Positions 54,999 through 63,804 of a stretch of DNA of 64,000 nucleotides are shown in pieces (position 1 is the stretch's first letter; every line of letters starts with the position of its first letter). Below the pieces are notes generated by a model. That model did no database searches. It was not told the DNA's origin and was given only the letters and a program-made list of their open reading frames with translations. A program made the translations under genes and the position numbers. The stretch is from Deltaproteobacteria bacterium (GTDB taxonomy: Bacteria > Desulfobacterota > Binatia > UBA9968): assembly GCA_016210115.1 (NCBI GenBank), contig JACQUW010000025.1:1-64000 (forward strand), given 5' to 3'.

Positions 54999-55628
54999 AT
55001 GAACGTTAACGAAATCGATATCCGCAAAACCGCGCTGCTTTTTTTTGACATGCTGAACATCTACTATCATGGGGCCACGGAGGAGACGAAAAAGCGGATG
55101 CATCCGGTGGTGAGCAACGCCGCGCGGTTATGTGACGCGGCTCGAAAAGCCTCGATTCCCATTTTTTACGCCAAGGCAAATCACCGGCCGGATGGCCTCA
55201 TCAGGAGCATGATCGTTACCGATACCGACATGCGGCTCCATCCCTGGCCACGGGGTGAATGCAATCCCCCGCGACATGGGGCGACCGAAGGTTCATGGGA
55301 GGCGGAGGTGATCGAAGAGATCCGGCCACAGCCTGAAGACTATCTCATCCCCAAATACCGCTGGAACGCCTTTCATCAGACTTATCTCGATCTCGCCTTG
55401 AGGGCGCGGGGCCTCGATACCATTATCCTTTCCGGCGGATCGGTGGATGTCGGCGTAGCGTCCACGGCTTACGCAGCGCGGGACCTGGACTACAACTTGA
55501 TCATCGTGCGCGACGCTTGCAGTAACTCGTTCGACGACTCTCTCGCTATTTTTATGGACAAAGTTTTTCCACGGATGGGCCGGGTGCGCACGACGGACCA
55601 GGTCCTGCAGATGATGCGAAAGGGTTAA
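54999..55628 (+). CDS. Isochorismatase-family hydrolase with Gly at the cysteine position
   Basis: 209 residues. The fold is clear: KTALLFFDMLNIYYHGATEE (catalytic Asp), EDYLIPKYRWNAF (Lys), and LSGGSVDVGVASTAYAARDL. In cysteine hydrolases of this family (nicotinamidase, N-carbamoylsarcosine amidase) the last motif is DVCVxST; here it is DVGVAST. True isochorismatases such as EntB and PhzD also have Gly there. So an amidase role via Cys is unlikely and an isochorismatase-like or new activity is favoured. Downstream of an SBP. Confidence 0.86.
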   Translation: MNVNEIDIRKTALLFFDMLNIYYHGATEETKKRMHPVVSNAARLCDAARKASIPIFYAKANHRPDGLIRSMIVTDTDMRLHPWPRGECNPPRHGATEGSWEAEVIEEIRPQPEDYLIPKYRWNAFHQTYLDLALRARGLDTIILSGGSVDVGVASTAYAARDLDYNLIIVRDACSNSFDDSLAIFMDKVFPRMGRVRTTDQVLQMMRKG

Positions 55629-55630
55629 AC

Positions 55631-55670
55631 GGCTAAATAGTCGAAGATCAGGGAGCCCTGTCTTTTAGCC
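55631..55670. terminator. Possible bidirectional terminator between convergent genes
   Basis: GGCTAAA (55631-55637) pairs with TTTAGCC (55664-55670), with CAGGG/CCCTG inside. The right arm overlaps the stop of the minus-strand amidohydrolase. Short T-rich run (TCTTTTAG). Modest evidence. Confidence 0.35.
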
Positions 55671-57047
55671 CTTCAGCGGCGGCACACACTCGCCATAGCC
55701 GGGACTGCCCACGACTTTTCCATTCTCGTAGACTATCTTCCCGCGAACCAGCGTATAGACGGGAACTCCCTTGACCTTTCGGCCGTGGTAAGGAGTCCAT
55801 CCAACGCGGGTAAGGGTCGTTTCATTGCTGATCGTCTCTTCTTTTTTCATGTCAACGATCACCAGGTCCGCGTCCGAGCCGACCTGAATGGTCCCTTTTC
55901 TCGGATAAACACCGAAGATTCGCGCCGGGTTATAAGAGGTAATGCGCACAACTTTGTCGAGAGAAAGCTTTCCCCGATTCACTTCAGTGAGAAAGAGTCT
56001 CAGATAATCCTGAATCTGCGGCTCTCCTCCCGGTGACTGCCACATGTCCTTCCAGCCGATGTCTTTTTCTTCTTTTGTGTGCGGAGCGTGATCTGTACCC
56101 ACAAGATCGACGGTTCCGTCTTCAATGCCGTTCCAGAGGGCCTCGACGTGCGCTTCGGGCACCCAAAAGCCCAAACAGTACGGGCCAAGCTTCTGGACAT
56201 TCTCCCATGAGCCGAGAAAAAGCGCCCATGGATTCACCTCGCAACTGACAGGACGACCCTCCTCCTTCGCTCTCCGGACCATTTCCAAACCTCCAGGGGT
56301 GCTCATGTGCAGGATATGGAGCTTCCCTCCGGTCGCCTTCTGAAAGCGCATCAGCGTGGCAATCGCCGTATCCCAAATAATTCCATCGAAATCCCTATAC
56401 GCTTTGGCATAAGCCTGCGGGCTGCGGTCGTTTTTTTGCCAGTATCTCTGCTCGAGCACATCCATCAAATCCTGATCGTGCGGATGAACCATGAGCGGCA
56501 AACCCGTCTTTGCCACCGTCTCAAAACAGCGGAACAGCTCGCCGTGATTGTGCAGCCCGATCCCGGGCATGTGGGGATAATCGCGGCCGGTATCCCTGAC
56601 CATAAAGATTTTGAATGCCAGGCAGCCAGCCTCTGCCAAACCGGGGATCTGTTCCGGGACAGTTCCCGATGGATTATGATTGAAGTCCACTAATGCCTTT
56701 TTTCGCCCGAGCTCGATCACGTTCCGATAACGCTCTACGGTGGTCGTCGGCGGATCCACGTTCGGCATCCCGATCGACAGCGTAACTCCCCCGGCGGCTG
56801 CAGCCTGAGTTGCGGTGGTGAGATCCTCCTTGTGCGTAAAGCCCGGCTCCCGGTGATGCGTGTGCGTGTCGACGAGTCCCGGAATCACCACCTTGCCGCT
56901 GGCATCAATGATTCTTGCGGCATCAGGCAAGGTTTTGGGAGCACCCAGAGCTGCGATTTTACCGCCAATAATGCCGAGGTCAGCCAACACTAATGCACCT
57001 GGCGTCCAAACCTCTCCACCCGATATGACCAGATCCAATCGCTCCAT
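55665..57047 (-). CDS. Dihydroorotase/allantoinase-family amidohydrolase
   Basis: 460 residues. Binuclear metal site of cyclic amidohydrolases: VIPGLVDTHTHHREPGF (HxH), carboxylated-Lys region LAFKIFMVRD, MVHPHDQDL and LHILHMSTPGG (His), and VGTDHAPHTKEEK (Asp). It opens a cyclic amide (dihydroorotate, allantoin or hydantoin type). Length fits allantoinase or dihydropyrimidinase relatives. Strong ribosome binding site TAGGAGGTAAG and a near-perfect promoter 80 bases upstream. Convergent with the isochorismatase-like gene. Confidence 0.9.
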   Translation of the reverse strand: MERLDLVISGGEVWTPGALVLADLGIIGGKIAALGAPKTLPDAARIIDASGKVVIPGLVDTHTHHREPGFTHKEDLTTATQAAAAGGVTLSIGMPNVDPPTTTVERYRNVIELGRKKALVDFNHNPSGTVPEQIPGLAEAGCLAFKIFMVRDTGRDYPHMPGIGLHNHGELFRCFETVAKTGLPLMVHPHDQDLMDVLEQRYWQKNDRSPQAYAKAYRDFDGIIWDTAIATLMRFQKATGGKLHILHMSTPGGLEMVRRAKEEGRPVSCEVNPWALFLGSWENVQKLGPYCLGFWVPEAHVEALWNGIEDGTVDLVGTDHAPHTKEEKDIGWKDMWQSPGGEPQIQDYLRLFLTEVNRGKLSLDKVVRITSYNPARIFGVYPRKGTIQVGSDADLVIVDMKKEETISNETTLTRVGWTPYHGRKVKGVPVYTLVRGKIVYENGKVVGSPGYGECVPPLKG

Positions 57048-57126
57048 CTTACCTCCTAAACAATTTTTACCGGCGCAGTTTCTACGCTGTCATGCAGACG
57101 AAGTCTTTTTCAACACACTCATCGAA

Positions 57127-57155
57127 CTTATATGATCAGCGGCCAAACCTGTCAA
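57127..57155 (-). promoter_or_regulatory. Sigma70 promoter of the amidohydrolase gene
   Basis: Minus strand: TTGACA (57155-57150), 17-base spacer, TATAAG (57132-57127), 80 bases upstream of the ATG at 57047. Same two hexamers and spacing as the promoter at 19616-19644. Confidence 0.65.
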
Positions 57156-57303
57156 ACGGCGAAAGCCGCCACGCGTTCTGCCAGCCTTCTTCGCGACGCT
57201 AAAGCGAGATTTCGCGGCCGGAACGCAAACTTGACTCCACTCCGTAAATCTGGAACTATCCTGCTGATGCTCTAACCAATCCCGGGGAAGGAGGCAACGA
57301 AAC

Positions 57304-58314
57304 GTGGTGCAGAAGTCGAAGACTCTATTTGGTTCATTGATCTTTGCGCTTTTTCTTGCGGTCCCGGTCCTGGGCCAGGAGGCAAAGCTGGTCGAGGCTG
57401 GGAAGAAAGAAGGAAAAGTCGTCATTTACGGCTCCCTTGAATCCGACACGACCGAGGCCATCGGAAAAGCGTTCCAGAAAAAGACCGGCATACCCGTCGA
57501 ATACTGGAGAGCCTCCGCGACCAAGGTCATGGATCGCGCCTTGAGCGAGTACCGAGCGGGAAAGCCGCTTTTTGACGTGATTCTGACCAACGACGCTCCT
57601 TTACGGATACTCCAGAAAGAAGGCATCTTTGCCAAATACAATTCCCCTTCGGCGCAAGATTTCCCGAAAGATGCCGTAGACCCGCATCTCGGTCCGCGAT
57701 ATCGCAACGTCATCGTAGGCGTCATCTACAACAAAAGCGTGATCAAACCGGCGGATGCGCCGAAATCGCTTGAGGATCTGATCAATCCGAAATACAAGGG
57801 AAAGCTCGTGATGCCCGATCCGGTCCAGCACACGACTACAACCCAGTGGCTTGCCAGTTTGCACAAGCTGATGGGTAAAGAAAAAGCCGATAAATACATT
57901 CGTGACCTGGCGGCGATGAAGCCTATTTTAGTAGAGTCCCTGCTTCCGGCAGCCGAGCGGGTCACGACCGGAGAGACGCCGGTTGCCATCACTTACGTAA
58001 AGTACGCGTTTATCTTCGGCAAAAAGGGCGCGCCTCTCGATCACGTGCGTCTTGGGAAGATGCTTGGCGACGGCCATTACGCTCCCTTGAGCAACAAAGC
58101 TCCCCATCCCAACGCGGCAAAAGCTTTCATCGATTATTTTCTCGACGATGAAAGCATGAACATTCTCGCCAAAATGGGAGAGTTCGTGAATCGGAAAGGA
58201 GTCTATCCGCCGCTCCCGGATGCGGACAAGATTCAGTTTGTAGAAATGGAAGACCTCGACAAAAAAGGTTTTGCCGAAAAGAAAAAGGAATACACAAAGA
58301 TTTTCCTTCAATAG
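57304..58314 (+). CDS. ABC transporter substrate-binding protein, Fe3+ type
   Basis: 336 residues from GTG at 57304 (GGAAGGAGG before it). Signal peptide LIFALFLAVPVLGQ. Core: GKKEGKVVIYGSLESDTTEA, FQKKTGIPVEYWRASATKVM, VGVIYNKSVIKPADAPKSLE and APHPNAAKAFIDYFLDDESM. Followed after 14 bases by a fused two-half permease, the only case in the window where a family-1 SBP sits beside its expected membrane partner. Confidence 0.9.
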   Translation: MVQKSKTLFGSLIFALFLAVPVLGQEAKLVEAGKKEGKVVIYGSLESDTTEAIGKAFQKKTGIPVEYWRASATKVMDRALSEYRAGKPLFDVILTNDAPLRILQKEGIFAKYNSPSAQDFPKDAVDPHLGPRYRNVIVGVIYNKSVIKPADAPKSLEDLINPKYKGKLVMPDPVQHTTTTQWLASLHKLMGKEKADKYIRDLAAMKPILVESLLPAAERVTTGETPVAITYVKYAFIFGKKGAPLDHVRLGKMLGDGHYAPLSNKAPHPNAAKAFIDYFLDDESMNILAKMGEFVNRKGVYPPLPDADKIQFVEMEDLDKKGFAEKKKEYTKIFLQ

Positions 58315-58327
58315 GATTTGCTTTTTC

Positions 58328-60079
58328 GTGGACTCCAAGACCCTTGCCGCCGGCCGAATGCTGCCGATCTTTTCGCCACTCAGCCGGGTCTGGTCATTCG
58401 TGAGCCACCCCACCCATCTGCTCTTCACGGGTGTGGCGGCCCTGCTGGCCTTTCTAAGCCTGTACCCGAGTTTCTTTCTCCTCTACGGCAGCCTCACCGA
58501 CGCGCCGCTCGGAGTTCCCGGCCATTTCACCTTCAGGAACTATGTTCAGGCGTATTCCGATCCGGTTGCGTACCAGCTAATTCTAAATTCGTTCATCTTT
58601 GGCTTTTTCTCCTCGGGACTCTCTGTGCTCCTGGCCTTAACGCTGGCCTGGATCACCATCAGGACCAACGCGCCCTTGAGAAGACTCTTCGAGCTGACGG
58701 CGATTGTTCCCAACATTCTGCCGCCGATTCTGATAGCGATCTCGTGGGTCCTTTTGCTCAATCCCAGCAACGGCTTGATCAATGGGATCCTCGTAAACTT
58801 TTTCGGTCTGGAAAAGGGCCCCTTCAATATTTACTCGCTTCCCGGTTTGATTTTCGTCGAAGGACTGATCCTGGCGCCGCTCGCATTTCTGATCATCGGG
58901 GCAGCCATGAAGGGCATGGACCCCGCCCTGGAAGAGTCTGCCAAGACGCTGGGCTCAAGCGAGCTTGGCGTAGCCCGGCGGATCACTTTGCCGCTGATGC
59001 TTCCGGCTATACTGGCGGCCGGGACTTTAAACTTCGTCCGGGCGGTTGAGAGCTTCGATACCCCGGCGATCATAGCGCTTCCAGCCAGAATTGAGGTCTT
59101 TACCACCAAAATCTGGCGTGAAGCACTGGGTTCGTTCCCGACCAATCACAATCTGGCCGCCACCTATGGCGTCGGCATTCTTCTGATCGCGCTGCTGTTC
59201 GTGTATCTTTATCGCCGCTTTACCTCGCAAGTGGAGAGCTTTTCAACCGTAACCGGAAAGGCTTTCCGGCCCCACCAAATCGACCTCGGTGGATGGAAGT
59301 ACCTTGCATCGGCGGTGGCTTTTCTCCTTCTCATCATGATGGTGATCCTGCCCTTTTTGGTCCTTCTTCTAGTGTCTCTTCTTCCCTATTACCACGTGCC
59401 GACATGGGAGACATGGAAGAACCTGACCCTGAGCAACTTTCTCTATATCGTTGAGAACTCGAGGGTCCACAAAGCTTTCGGAAACAGCATCTTTCTCGCC
59501 CTCGGAGGCGCGACTCTTTGCATGCTCCTGGCGGCCCTGACTTCGTATATCACCGTCAGAACAAAGATCGCCGGCCGCGGTCTTCTCGAAGGACTGGTCT
59601 TTATTCCCTGGGCTTTTCCCGGAACCGCTCTGGCCCTGGGTCTCCTGTGGGCGTACGTGGATTTTCCCATTCCTATCTATGCCACGATCTGGATCATTAT
59701 GATTGCGTCCGTTACGCGAGTCCTGCCTTACGGGCTCAGGGCGGTCACCAGCACGATCATTCAGATCCACAGAGAGCTCGAGGAGGCCTCTGTCGTCTGT
59801 GGCGCCGGGTTTTTCGCCACATTTCGCCGTATTCTGATTCCCATGATGCGGCCCGGGATTATGGCGGGTTGGATCATCCTTGCGACCATATTCATGCGCG
59901 AGTTCAGCGCCACTCTTTTCCTCTACAGCCCGGGCTCAGAGCCTCTGGGTCCGCTTCTCTATTTTCTCTATCTCGATGGAATGCGCGGCCGCGTGGCGGC
60001 CATCGGCCTGGTGATTTCGGTCATTTCCATCGTTCTGATCGCTATCGCTCAACGATTCTCCCGCTGGGAAGCCTCCTAA
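58328..60079 (+). CDS. ABC transporter permease, FbpB/AfuB (Fe3+) type, two fused halves
   Basis: About 583 residues from GTG at 58328 (an ATG at 58358 is also possible). Two homologous halves of about six helices each, as usual for Fe3+-type permeases. The first EAA loop is ESAKTLGSSELGVARRITLP and the second EEASVVCGAGFFATFRRILI. Helices such as VAALLAFLSLYPSFFLLYGS and AFLLLIMMVILPFLVLLLVS are clear. Its ATPase gene (FbpC) is absent, so it needs one from elsewhere. Confidence 0.92.
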   Translation: MDSKTLAAGRMLPIFSPLSRVWSFVSHPTHLLFTGVAALLAFLSLYPSFFLLYGSLTDAPLGVPGHFTFRNYVQAYSDPVAYQLILNSFIFGFFSSGLSVLLALTLAWITIRTNAPLRRLFELTAIVPNILPPILIAISWVLLLNPSNGLINGILVNFFGLEKGPFNIYSLPGLIFVEGLILAPLAFLIIGAAMKGMDPALEESAKTLGSSELGVARRITLPLMLPAILAAGTLNFVRAVESFDTPAIIALPARIEVFTTKIWREALGSFPTNHNLAATYGVGILLIALLFVYLYRRFTSQVESFSTVTGKAFRPHQIDLGGWKYLASAVAFLLLIMMVILPFLVLLLVSLLPYYHVPTWETWKNLTLSNFLYIVENSRVHKAFGNSIFLALGGATLCMLLAALTSYITVRTKIAGRGLLEGLVFIPWAFPGTALALGLLWAYVDFPIPIYATIWIIMIASVTRVLPYGLRAVTSTIIQIHRELEEASVVCGAGFFATFRRILIPMMRPGIMAGWIILATIFMREFSATLFLYSPGSEPLGPLLYFLYLDGMRGRVAAIGLVISVISIVLIAIAQRFSRWEAS

Positions 60080-60188
60080 GGCCGATGGAGCTATTCTTTG
60101 ATTTTAATTTGCAATCCCTCTCGCTTAAAACTAAAAACTAAGAACTCAAAACTTTTTCCGATGGTTCTGTTTTGAAAGGAGAGCATCT

Positions 60189-61181
60189 ATGGAAAAGCTT
60201 CATTTGACCGTGGCCTGCGGGGAGTACGACCGGACCAAGGCGCTTCAAACCGGCGCCGTCCAGCCGGAAGGGATTCATCTCAATTACATTCCTTTACAGG
60301 CGGAGGAAATCTTTTACCGCATGGGTGCGCATAAGGAGTTCGATGCCTCGGAGATGTCGCTTTCCAACCATATTACGTTTGCCAGTCGCGGCAATTCGCC
60401 TTTCGTCGCCATACCGGTTTTCCCATCACGGTTCTTCAGACATTCCTGCGTTTTCATCAATACGGATTCAGGCATCCAAAAGCCGCAGGACTTTAAGGGC
60501 AGGAAAATTGGCGCCCCGGAGTATTCCATTACAGCGGCCGTGTGGATCCGCGGCATGCTGCAGGATGACTTCGGCGTGAAAACGCACGAGATGCAGTGGT
60601 GCATCGGCGGTCAGGAAGAGGCTGGAAGAAAAGAACGCGTGGCGCTCAAGTTGCCGCCCGAGATCCGCATCAGCTCCATACCTGAGGATAAGACTCTCAA
60701 CGGCATGCTTGAGAGCGGTGAAATTGACGCGCTGATTTCAGCGCGCGCCCCGTCTTCTTTTGTCAAGGGCTCTCCGAAAGTGCGCCGTCTCTTTCCGAAC
60801 TATAAAGAAGTCGAAATCGATTATTACCGGCGAACCAAGATATTTCCGATCATGCATGTCCTGGTGATTCGAAAAGACGTCTATGACCGCCATCCCTGGG
60901 TGCCGCGGAGCCTCTACAAAGCCTTCTGCGAGGCCAAGGACCGGGCCATCGCGAATATGCACATCACCAACACCCTCGCCTGCACGCTGCCGTGGCTGTT
61001 CGCTGAGATTGAACAACTGAAGCAGGTCTTCGGCTCAGACTGGTGGCCTTACGGCATCGAGCCCAATCGCCATGCGTTGGAAACCCTCATCCGATACATG
61101 GGCGAGCAGGGACTGATCGATAAACCCGTGAAGGTCGAGGAGGTTTTCGTTCCCAACCTGGCGGGCGAGTTCAGGATCTAA
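60189..61181 (+). CDS. 4,5-dihydroxyphthalate decarboxylase-like/NMT1-type periplasmic-fold protein without signal peptide
   Basis: 330 residues. The layout LTVACGEYDRTKALQTGAVQ, IPLQAEEIFYRMGAHKEFD, EMSLSNHITFASRG and FKGRKIGAPEYSITAAVWIR matches proteins annotated as 4,5-dihydroxyphthalate decarboxylases, which share the NMT1-type SBP fold. Unlike the other SBPs in this window it starts directly with the mature domain and has no signal peptide, so a cytoplasmic enzyme role is likely. Ribosome binding site GAAAGGAGAG. In a phthalate-type pathway it would remove a carboxyl group before LigAB ring opening; that link is inference. Confidence 0.85.
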   Translation: MEKLHLTVACGEYDRTKALQTGAVQPEGIHLNYIPLQAEEIFYRMGAHKEFDASEMSLSNHITFASRGNSPFVAIPVFPSRFFRHSCVFINTDSGIQKPQDFKGRKIGAPEYSITAAVWIRGMLQDDFGVKTHEMQWCIGGQEEAGRKERVALKLPPEIRISSIPEDKTLNGMLESGEIDALISARAPSSFVKGSPKVRRLFPNYKEVEIDYYRRTKIFPIMHVLVIRKDVYDRHPWVPRSLYKAFCEAKDRAIANMHITNTLACTLPWLFAEIEQLKQVFGSDWWPYGIEPNRHALETLIRYMGEQGLIDKPVKVEEVFVPNLAGEFRI

Positions 61182-61214
61182 TCTAATTAGTTTTGTTCCG
61201 AAACAGACACAAAA

Positions 61215-61631
61215 GTGACGAAAAAAGAGAAGGCGTTTATCCGCTCGTCCCGAGTCGCTCATCTGGCAACGGCGGACAAAAAAGGACAACCTCTGGTCAT
61301 ACCCATCTGCTTCGCCTTCGACGGCCGGGAACTCTATTCCGCCGTTGACGAGAAGCCGAAGAAAGGCTCGCCGCTCTCACTTAAAAGAGTGAGAAACATC
61401 CGCGTCAACCCCCCGGTCTGTATCGTTATCGACCGGTACGATGAAGATTGGCGGAAATTGGGGTATCTGCTGATTATGGGGAAGGCTCGGGTCATGCTTC
61501 GAGGCGAAACCCACAAGAAAGCGGTAACTCTGCTGCGCAAGAAATATTCACAATATCGCGAGATGGCCATTCACGAGCGACCGATCATCCGGATAACTCC
61601 AGGTCATTTTAAGAGCTGGGGCTCGCTGTAG
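61215..61631 (+). CDS. Pyridoxamine 5'-phosphate oxidase-like (PPOX) flavin/F420 protein
   Basis: 138 residues from GTG at 61215. Split-barrel fold: KEKAFIRSSRVAHLATADKK, GQPLVIPICFAFDGRELYSA, LKRVRNIRVNPPVCIVIDRY and LGYLLIMGKARVMLRG. The pattern fits the small PPOX group that binds FMN or F420 (TIGR03668-like); ending IRITPGHFKSWG is typical of it. Substrate unknown. Only 33 bases follow the previous stop, so probably co-transcribed with it. Confidence 0.85.
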   Translation: MTKKEKAFIRSSRVAHLATADKKGQPLVIPICFAFDGRELYSAVDEKPKKGSPLSLKRVRNIRVNPPVCIVIDRYDEDWRKLGYLLIMGKARVMLRGETHKKAVTLLRKKYSQYREMAIHERPIIRITPGHFKSWGSL

Positions 61632-61768
61632 GCACGGTTCTGCCGGCCTGTCCGGTCGTACGGAAAACTCTTCGGGTCGGCGAGGCTCTTATCAAAATAG
61701 CGACGCAGGGCCGCATCGGAAACGGCATATCCCAGTTTCATGGGCAGCGACGGGTGAGAACGCCTCAT
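61604..61768 (-). CDS. Possible 54-residue protein overlapping the PPOX gene end
   Basis: ATG at 61768 to TGA at 61604. It encodes MRRSHPSLPMKLGYAVSDAA and ALRRYFDKSLADPKSFPYDR, with codon use like the surrounding genes. Upstream on the same strand a TTGACA (61816-61821 region) and TAACAT-like box lie about 16 bases apart. The last 28 bases overlap the PPOX gene in antisense. No family recognised; may be spurious. Confidence 0.3.
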   Translation of the reverse strand: MRRSHPSLPMKLGYAVSDAALRRYFDKSLADPKSFPYDRTGRQNRAYSEPQLLK

Positions 61769-62106
61769 CGATATCAGCGGGCGTGGCCGTGGTTATGTTA
61801 TAAAGGCCCGCTCGGATGTCAAGCGCACCTTACGCTCGCGATATCCGCTCTAACTGTCTTTTATGATGAGTAAGTATCCCAGCAAAAAGGCCTTTTCCCA
61901 AAAGCTGTCCGCGCCTCTGCCGGGAATGAGTTTCGTTTTTGGCCCTGATTGTGTCCTATGGTGTAGGTTTTTAGCTGAGTTGTGTCCTCTCTTCCCTTCG
62001 GTTTTTTCTGCGCGGGAAAAAAGTTTCTTTTAAACCAAGCGGTTTTTTCACCTTTTAGCTCGTGGCATGCGCGTTGCACCCACCAAGCGCAGGGAGGTTC
62101 AGTCAA
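61769..62106. other. Intergenic region
   Basis: About 340 bases before the HTH gene. Contains AAAAAGGCCTTTT (near 61883), a small palindrome, and short A/T-rich runs. No further gene seen. Confidence 0.35.
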
Positions 62107-62334
62107 ATGAAAGACTACGATGGTGATCTCCGGCTTCTAACGCTTAGCGAGGCGGCGGCGATTCTTCAGGTTTCGCGCCGGACTATTTTGAGAATGGTTC
62201 ACCAGATGGAAGTGCCGGCTTTCAAGGTGGGCGGGCAATGGCGGCTACGAGAGAGCCAGTTCCGGCAGTGGTTGGAAGAAAAAGAAGGCCAGGCAAAAAG
62301 ATCATATCTGGAACCGTACCGTTTGGCAGGTTGA
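62107..62334 (+). CDS. Excisionase-family helix-turn-helix protein
   Basis: 75 residues from ATG at 62107. Residues 10-60 form the MerR-type winged helix of the excisionase family: LLTLSEAAAILQVSRRTILR, then VPAFKVGGQWRLRESQFRQW. There is no integrase nearby, so it is more likely a stand-alone regulator than part of a mobile element. GGGAGG before the start. Confidence 0.85.
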   Translation: MKDYDGDLRLLTLSEAAAILQVSRRTILRMVHQMEVPAFKVGGQWRLRESQFRQWLEEKEGQAKRSYLEPYRLAG

Positions 62335-62841
62335 GTCGCGGATTTTTCCTGGCAAGCAAATGTGGTCGCGCGCTGGTTTGACCAGCGTGCTCCATCACGC
62401 AGCTGCCGGTCAGATTAGCAGAAGGGTAATGCCGGCTTTCCGGATTCAAGCCGTTTTCGGAACGAGCCTGTTCTGTTCTCGCTCGCCTGCTCGTGACAAA
62501 CCTGTTTTCGAATCCCGCTCAGTGCAGTCTATAACTTTTCCAACTTCGACGATCAGCTTTCATCCTGACCCTGCTTTCTCCCTCGAAAAGTCGGAAGAGA
62601 TCAAAAAAGCCAATTTTGAGCCCTTGCCAGTCTTCATCGATGCAGCCCTGGGGATTTTTTCGTTTCAACCGGTCCAACGGAATCATTAACCTTAAACCAG
62701 TCGAAGCTCTCTGCTTGCCGGCCCTCCCTTTCAAGGCTCGCCCTCGGTTTTAGTCTCCTTTGCCGTTTGCCGAGTAATGGTTGCTTTTTCTCGAACCCGG
62801 TTATAGGATTCCTCGCGTCACGACAGGAAGGTAGAAAAAAA
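62335..62841. other. About 500 bases without a supported gene
   Basis: Open frames on both strands overlap each other and lack a ribosome binding site and known patterns. It may carry the promoter of the downstream dioxygenase genes. Nothing more specific is visible. Confidence 0.4.
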
Positions 62842-63705
62842 ATGCCCCTGGTTGCGGCCTTAGCGGCCAGCCATGCGCCGAATATCCTTCTCGAGCCTGG
62901 CGCGGAGTGGGAGGAGTTCATGGAACTCCACTACCGCATGGCGCCTCAGGCGTCCACTTCCAAGCCCTCTCTGGATGTCCAGCGAAGGCTCAGGGAGGAT
63001 GCCGAGAAGGCTTTCGCGGTCCTGGGCTCTGATCTAAAGTCAGCCAGCCCAGATGTCCTCATCGTGGTGGCGAACGACCAATTTGTTAATTTTTTCTTTA
63101 ACAACATTCCGACGTTTTTTGTGACGCTGGCGGATGAGGTTAAAGGCCAATTTACGCGGCACAGATTTCATTATCGAAATCAAAAAGAACTCGGCCGGGC
63201 AATCCTGAAGGCCGGTCTTGAAGCCGGCATCGATTTTTCCTACGGAGAGTACGTCGAACTGCAGCATACGCAGCTCGTGCCGCTCTATTTTTTATTGCGC
63301 GAGCCTTCGATTCCGATTCTTCCTATTTACGTCAATACCTGGGTGGATCCTATTCCGACGCCAGGCCGCTGTTATCGTGTCGGAGAGTTGATCCGAAAAG
63401 TGGCGGCGGACCGCAAAGAAAGAATCGCCGTACTCGCGACCGGGGGGCTTTCTCATTTTCCAGGATCTCCCAGGATCGGTGAGATCGACGCCGAATTCGA
63501 CCACCAGCTCCTGCAGATTATACGCGAGGGAGAGGGCCGAACCTTAGCCGGTTATTCCCTGGAGCAGCTTCTTCAAGCCGGCGATTCGGAGTTTCTCAAT
63601 TGGATGGTGGCGGTGGGAGCGGTGGGCGATGCGAAGGCGTCCGCCACCTTTTACATCCCGGACCATGTGGCGACGGGTTGGGGGTTTGTAAGTTGGAACC
63701 TCTAA
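62842..63705 (+). CDS. LigB-type extradiol dioxygenase catalytic subunit (protocatechuate 4,5-dioxygenase beta-like)
   Basis: 287 residues from ATG at 62842. The class III extradiol (LigB) fold: PLVAALAASHAPNILLEPGA with the first metal His, PDVLIVVANDQFVNFFFNNI, FSYGEYVELQHTQLVPLYFL, PIYVNTWVDPIPTPGRCYRV and VLATGGLSHFPGSPRIGEID with the distal His and Glu. Fe(II)-dependent meta-cleavage of a catechol-type acid. The small LigA-like subunit gene begins 99 bases downstream. Confidence 0.9.
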   Translation: MPLVAALAASHAPNILLEPGAEWEEFMELHYRMAPQASTSKPSLDVQRRLREDAEKAFAVLGSDLKSASPDVLIVVANDQFVNFFFNNIPTFFVTLADEVKGQFTRHRFHYRNQKELGRAILKAGLEAGIDFSYGEYVELQHTQLVPLYFLLREPSIPILPIYVNTWVDPIPTPGRCYRVGELIRKVAADRKERIAVLATGGLSHFPGSPRIGEIDAEFDHQLLQIIREGEGRTLAGYSLEQLLQAGDSEFLNWMVAVGAVGDAKASATFYIPDHVATGWGFVSWNL

Positions 63706-63722
63706 GATGTCGATAGTTATGC

Positions 63723-63770
63723 GTCAATGGTCAATCGGGAGTTTTTGCCCAATGAGCAATGACCATTGAC
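63723..63770. repeat. GTCAATGGTCA inverted repeat between ligB and ligA
   Basis: GTCAATGGTCA (63723-63733) is perfectly complementary to TGACCATTGAC (63760-63770) across a 26-base loop. A further GACCAATGACC follows. It lies wholly between the two dioxygenase genes. Confidence 0.7.
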
Positions 63771-63804
63771 TATTGACCAATGACCAAAAACCGCGCGTAG
63801 CGCC

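Noticed and set aside
62360-62734. Overlapping frames of about 110 (plus) and 71 (minus) codons
   Set aside because: They conflict with each other, and neither has start signals or a known pattern.
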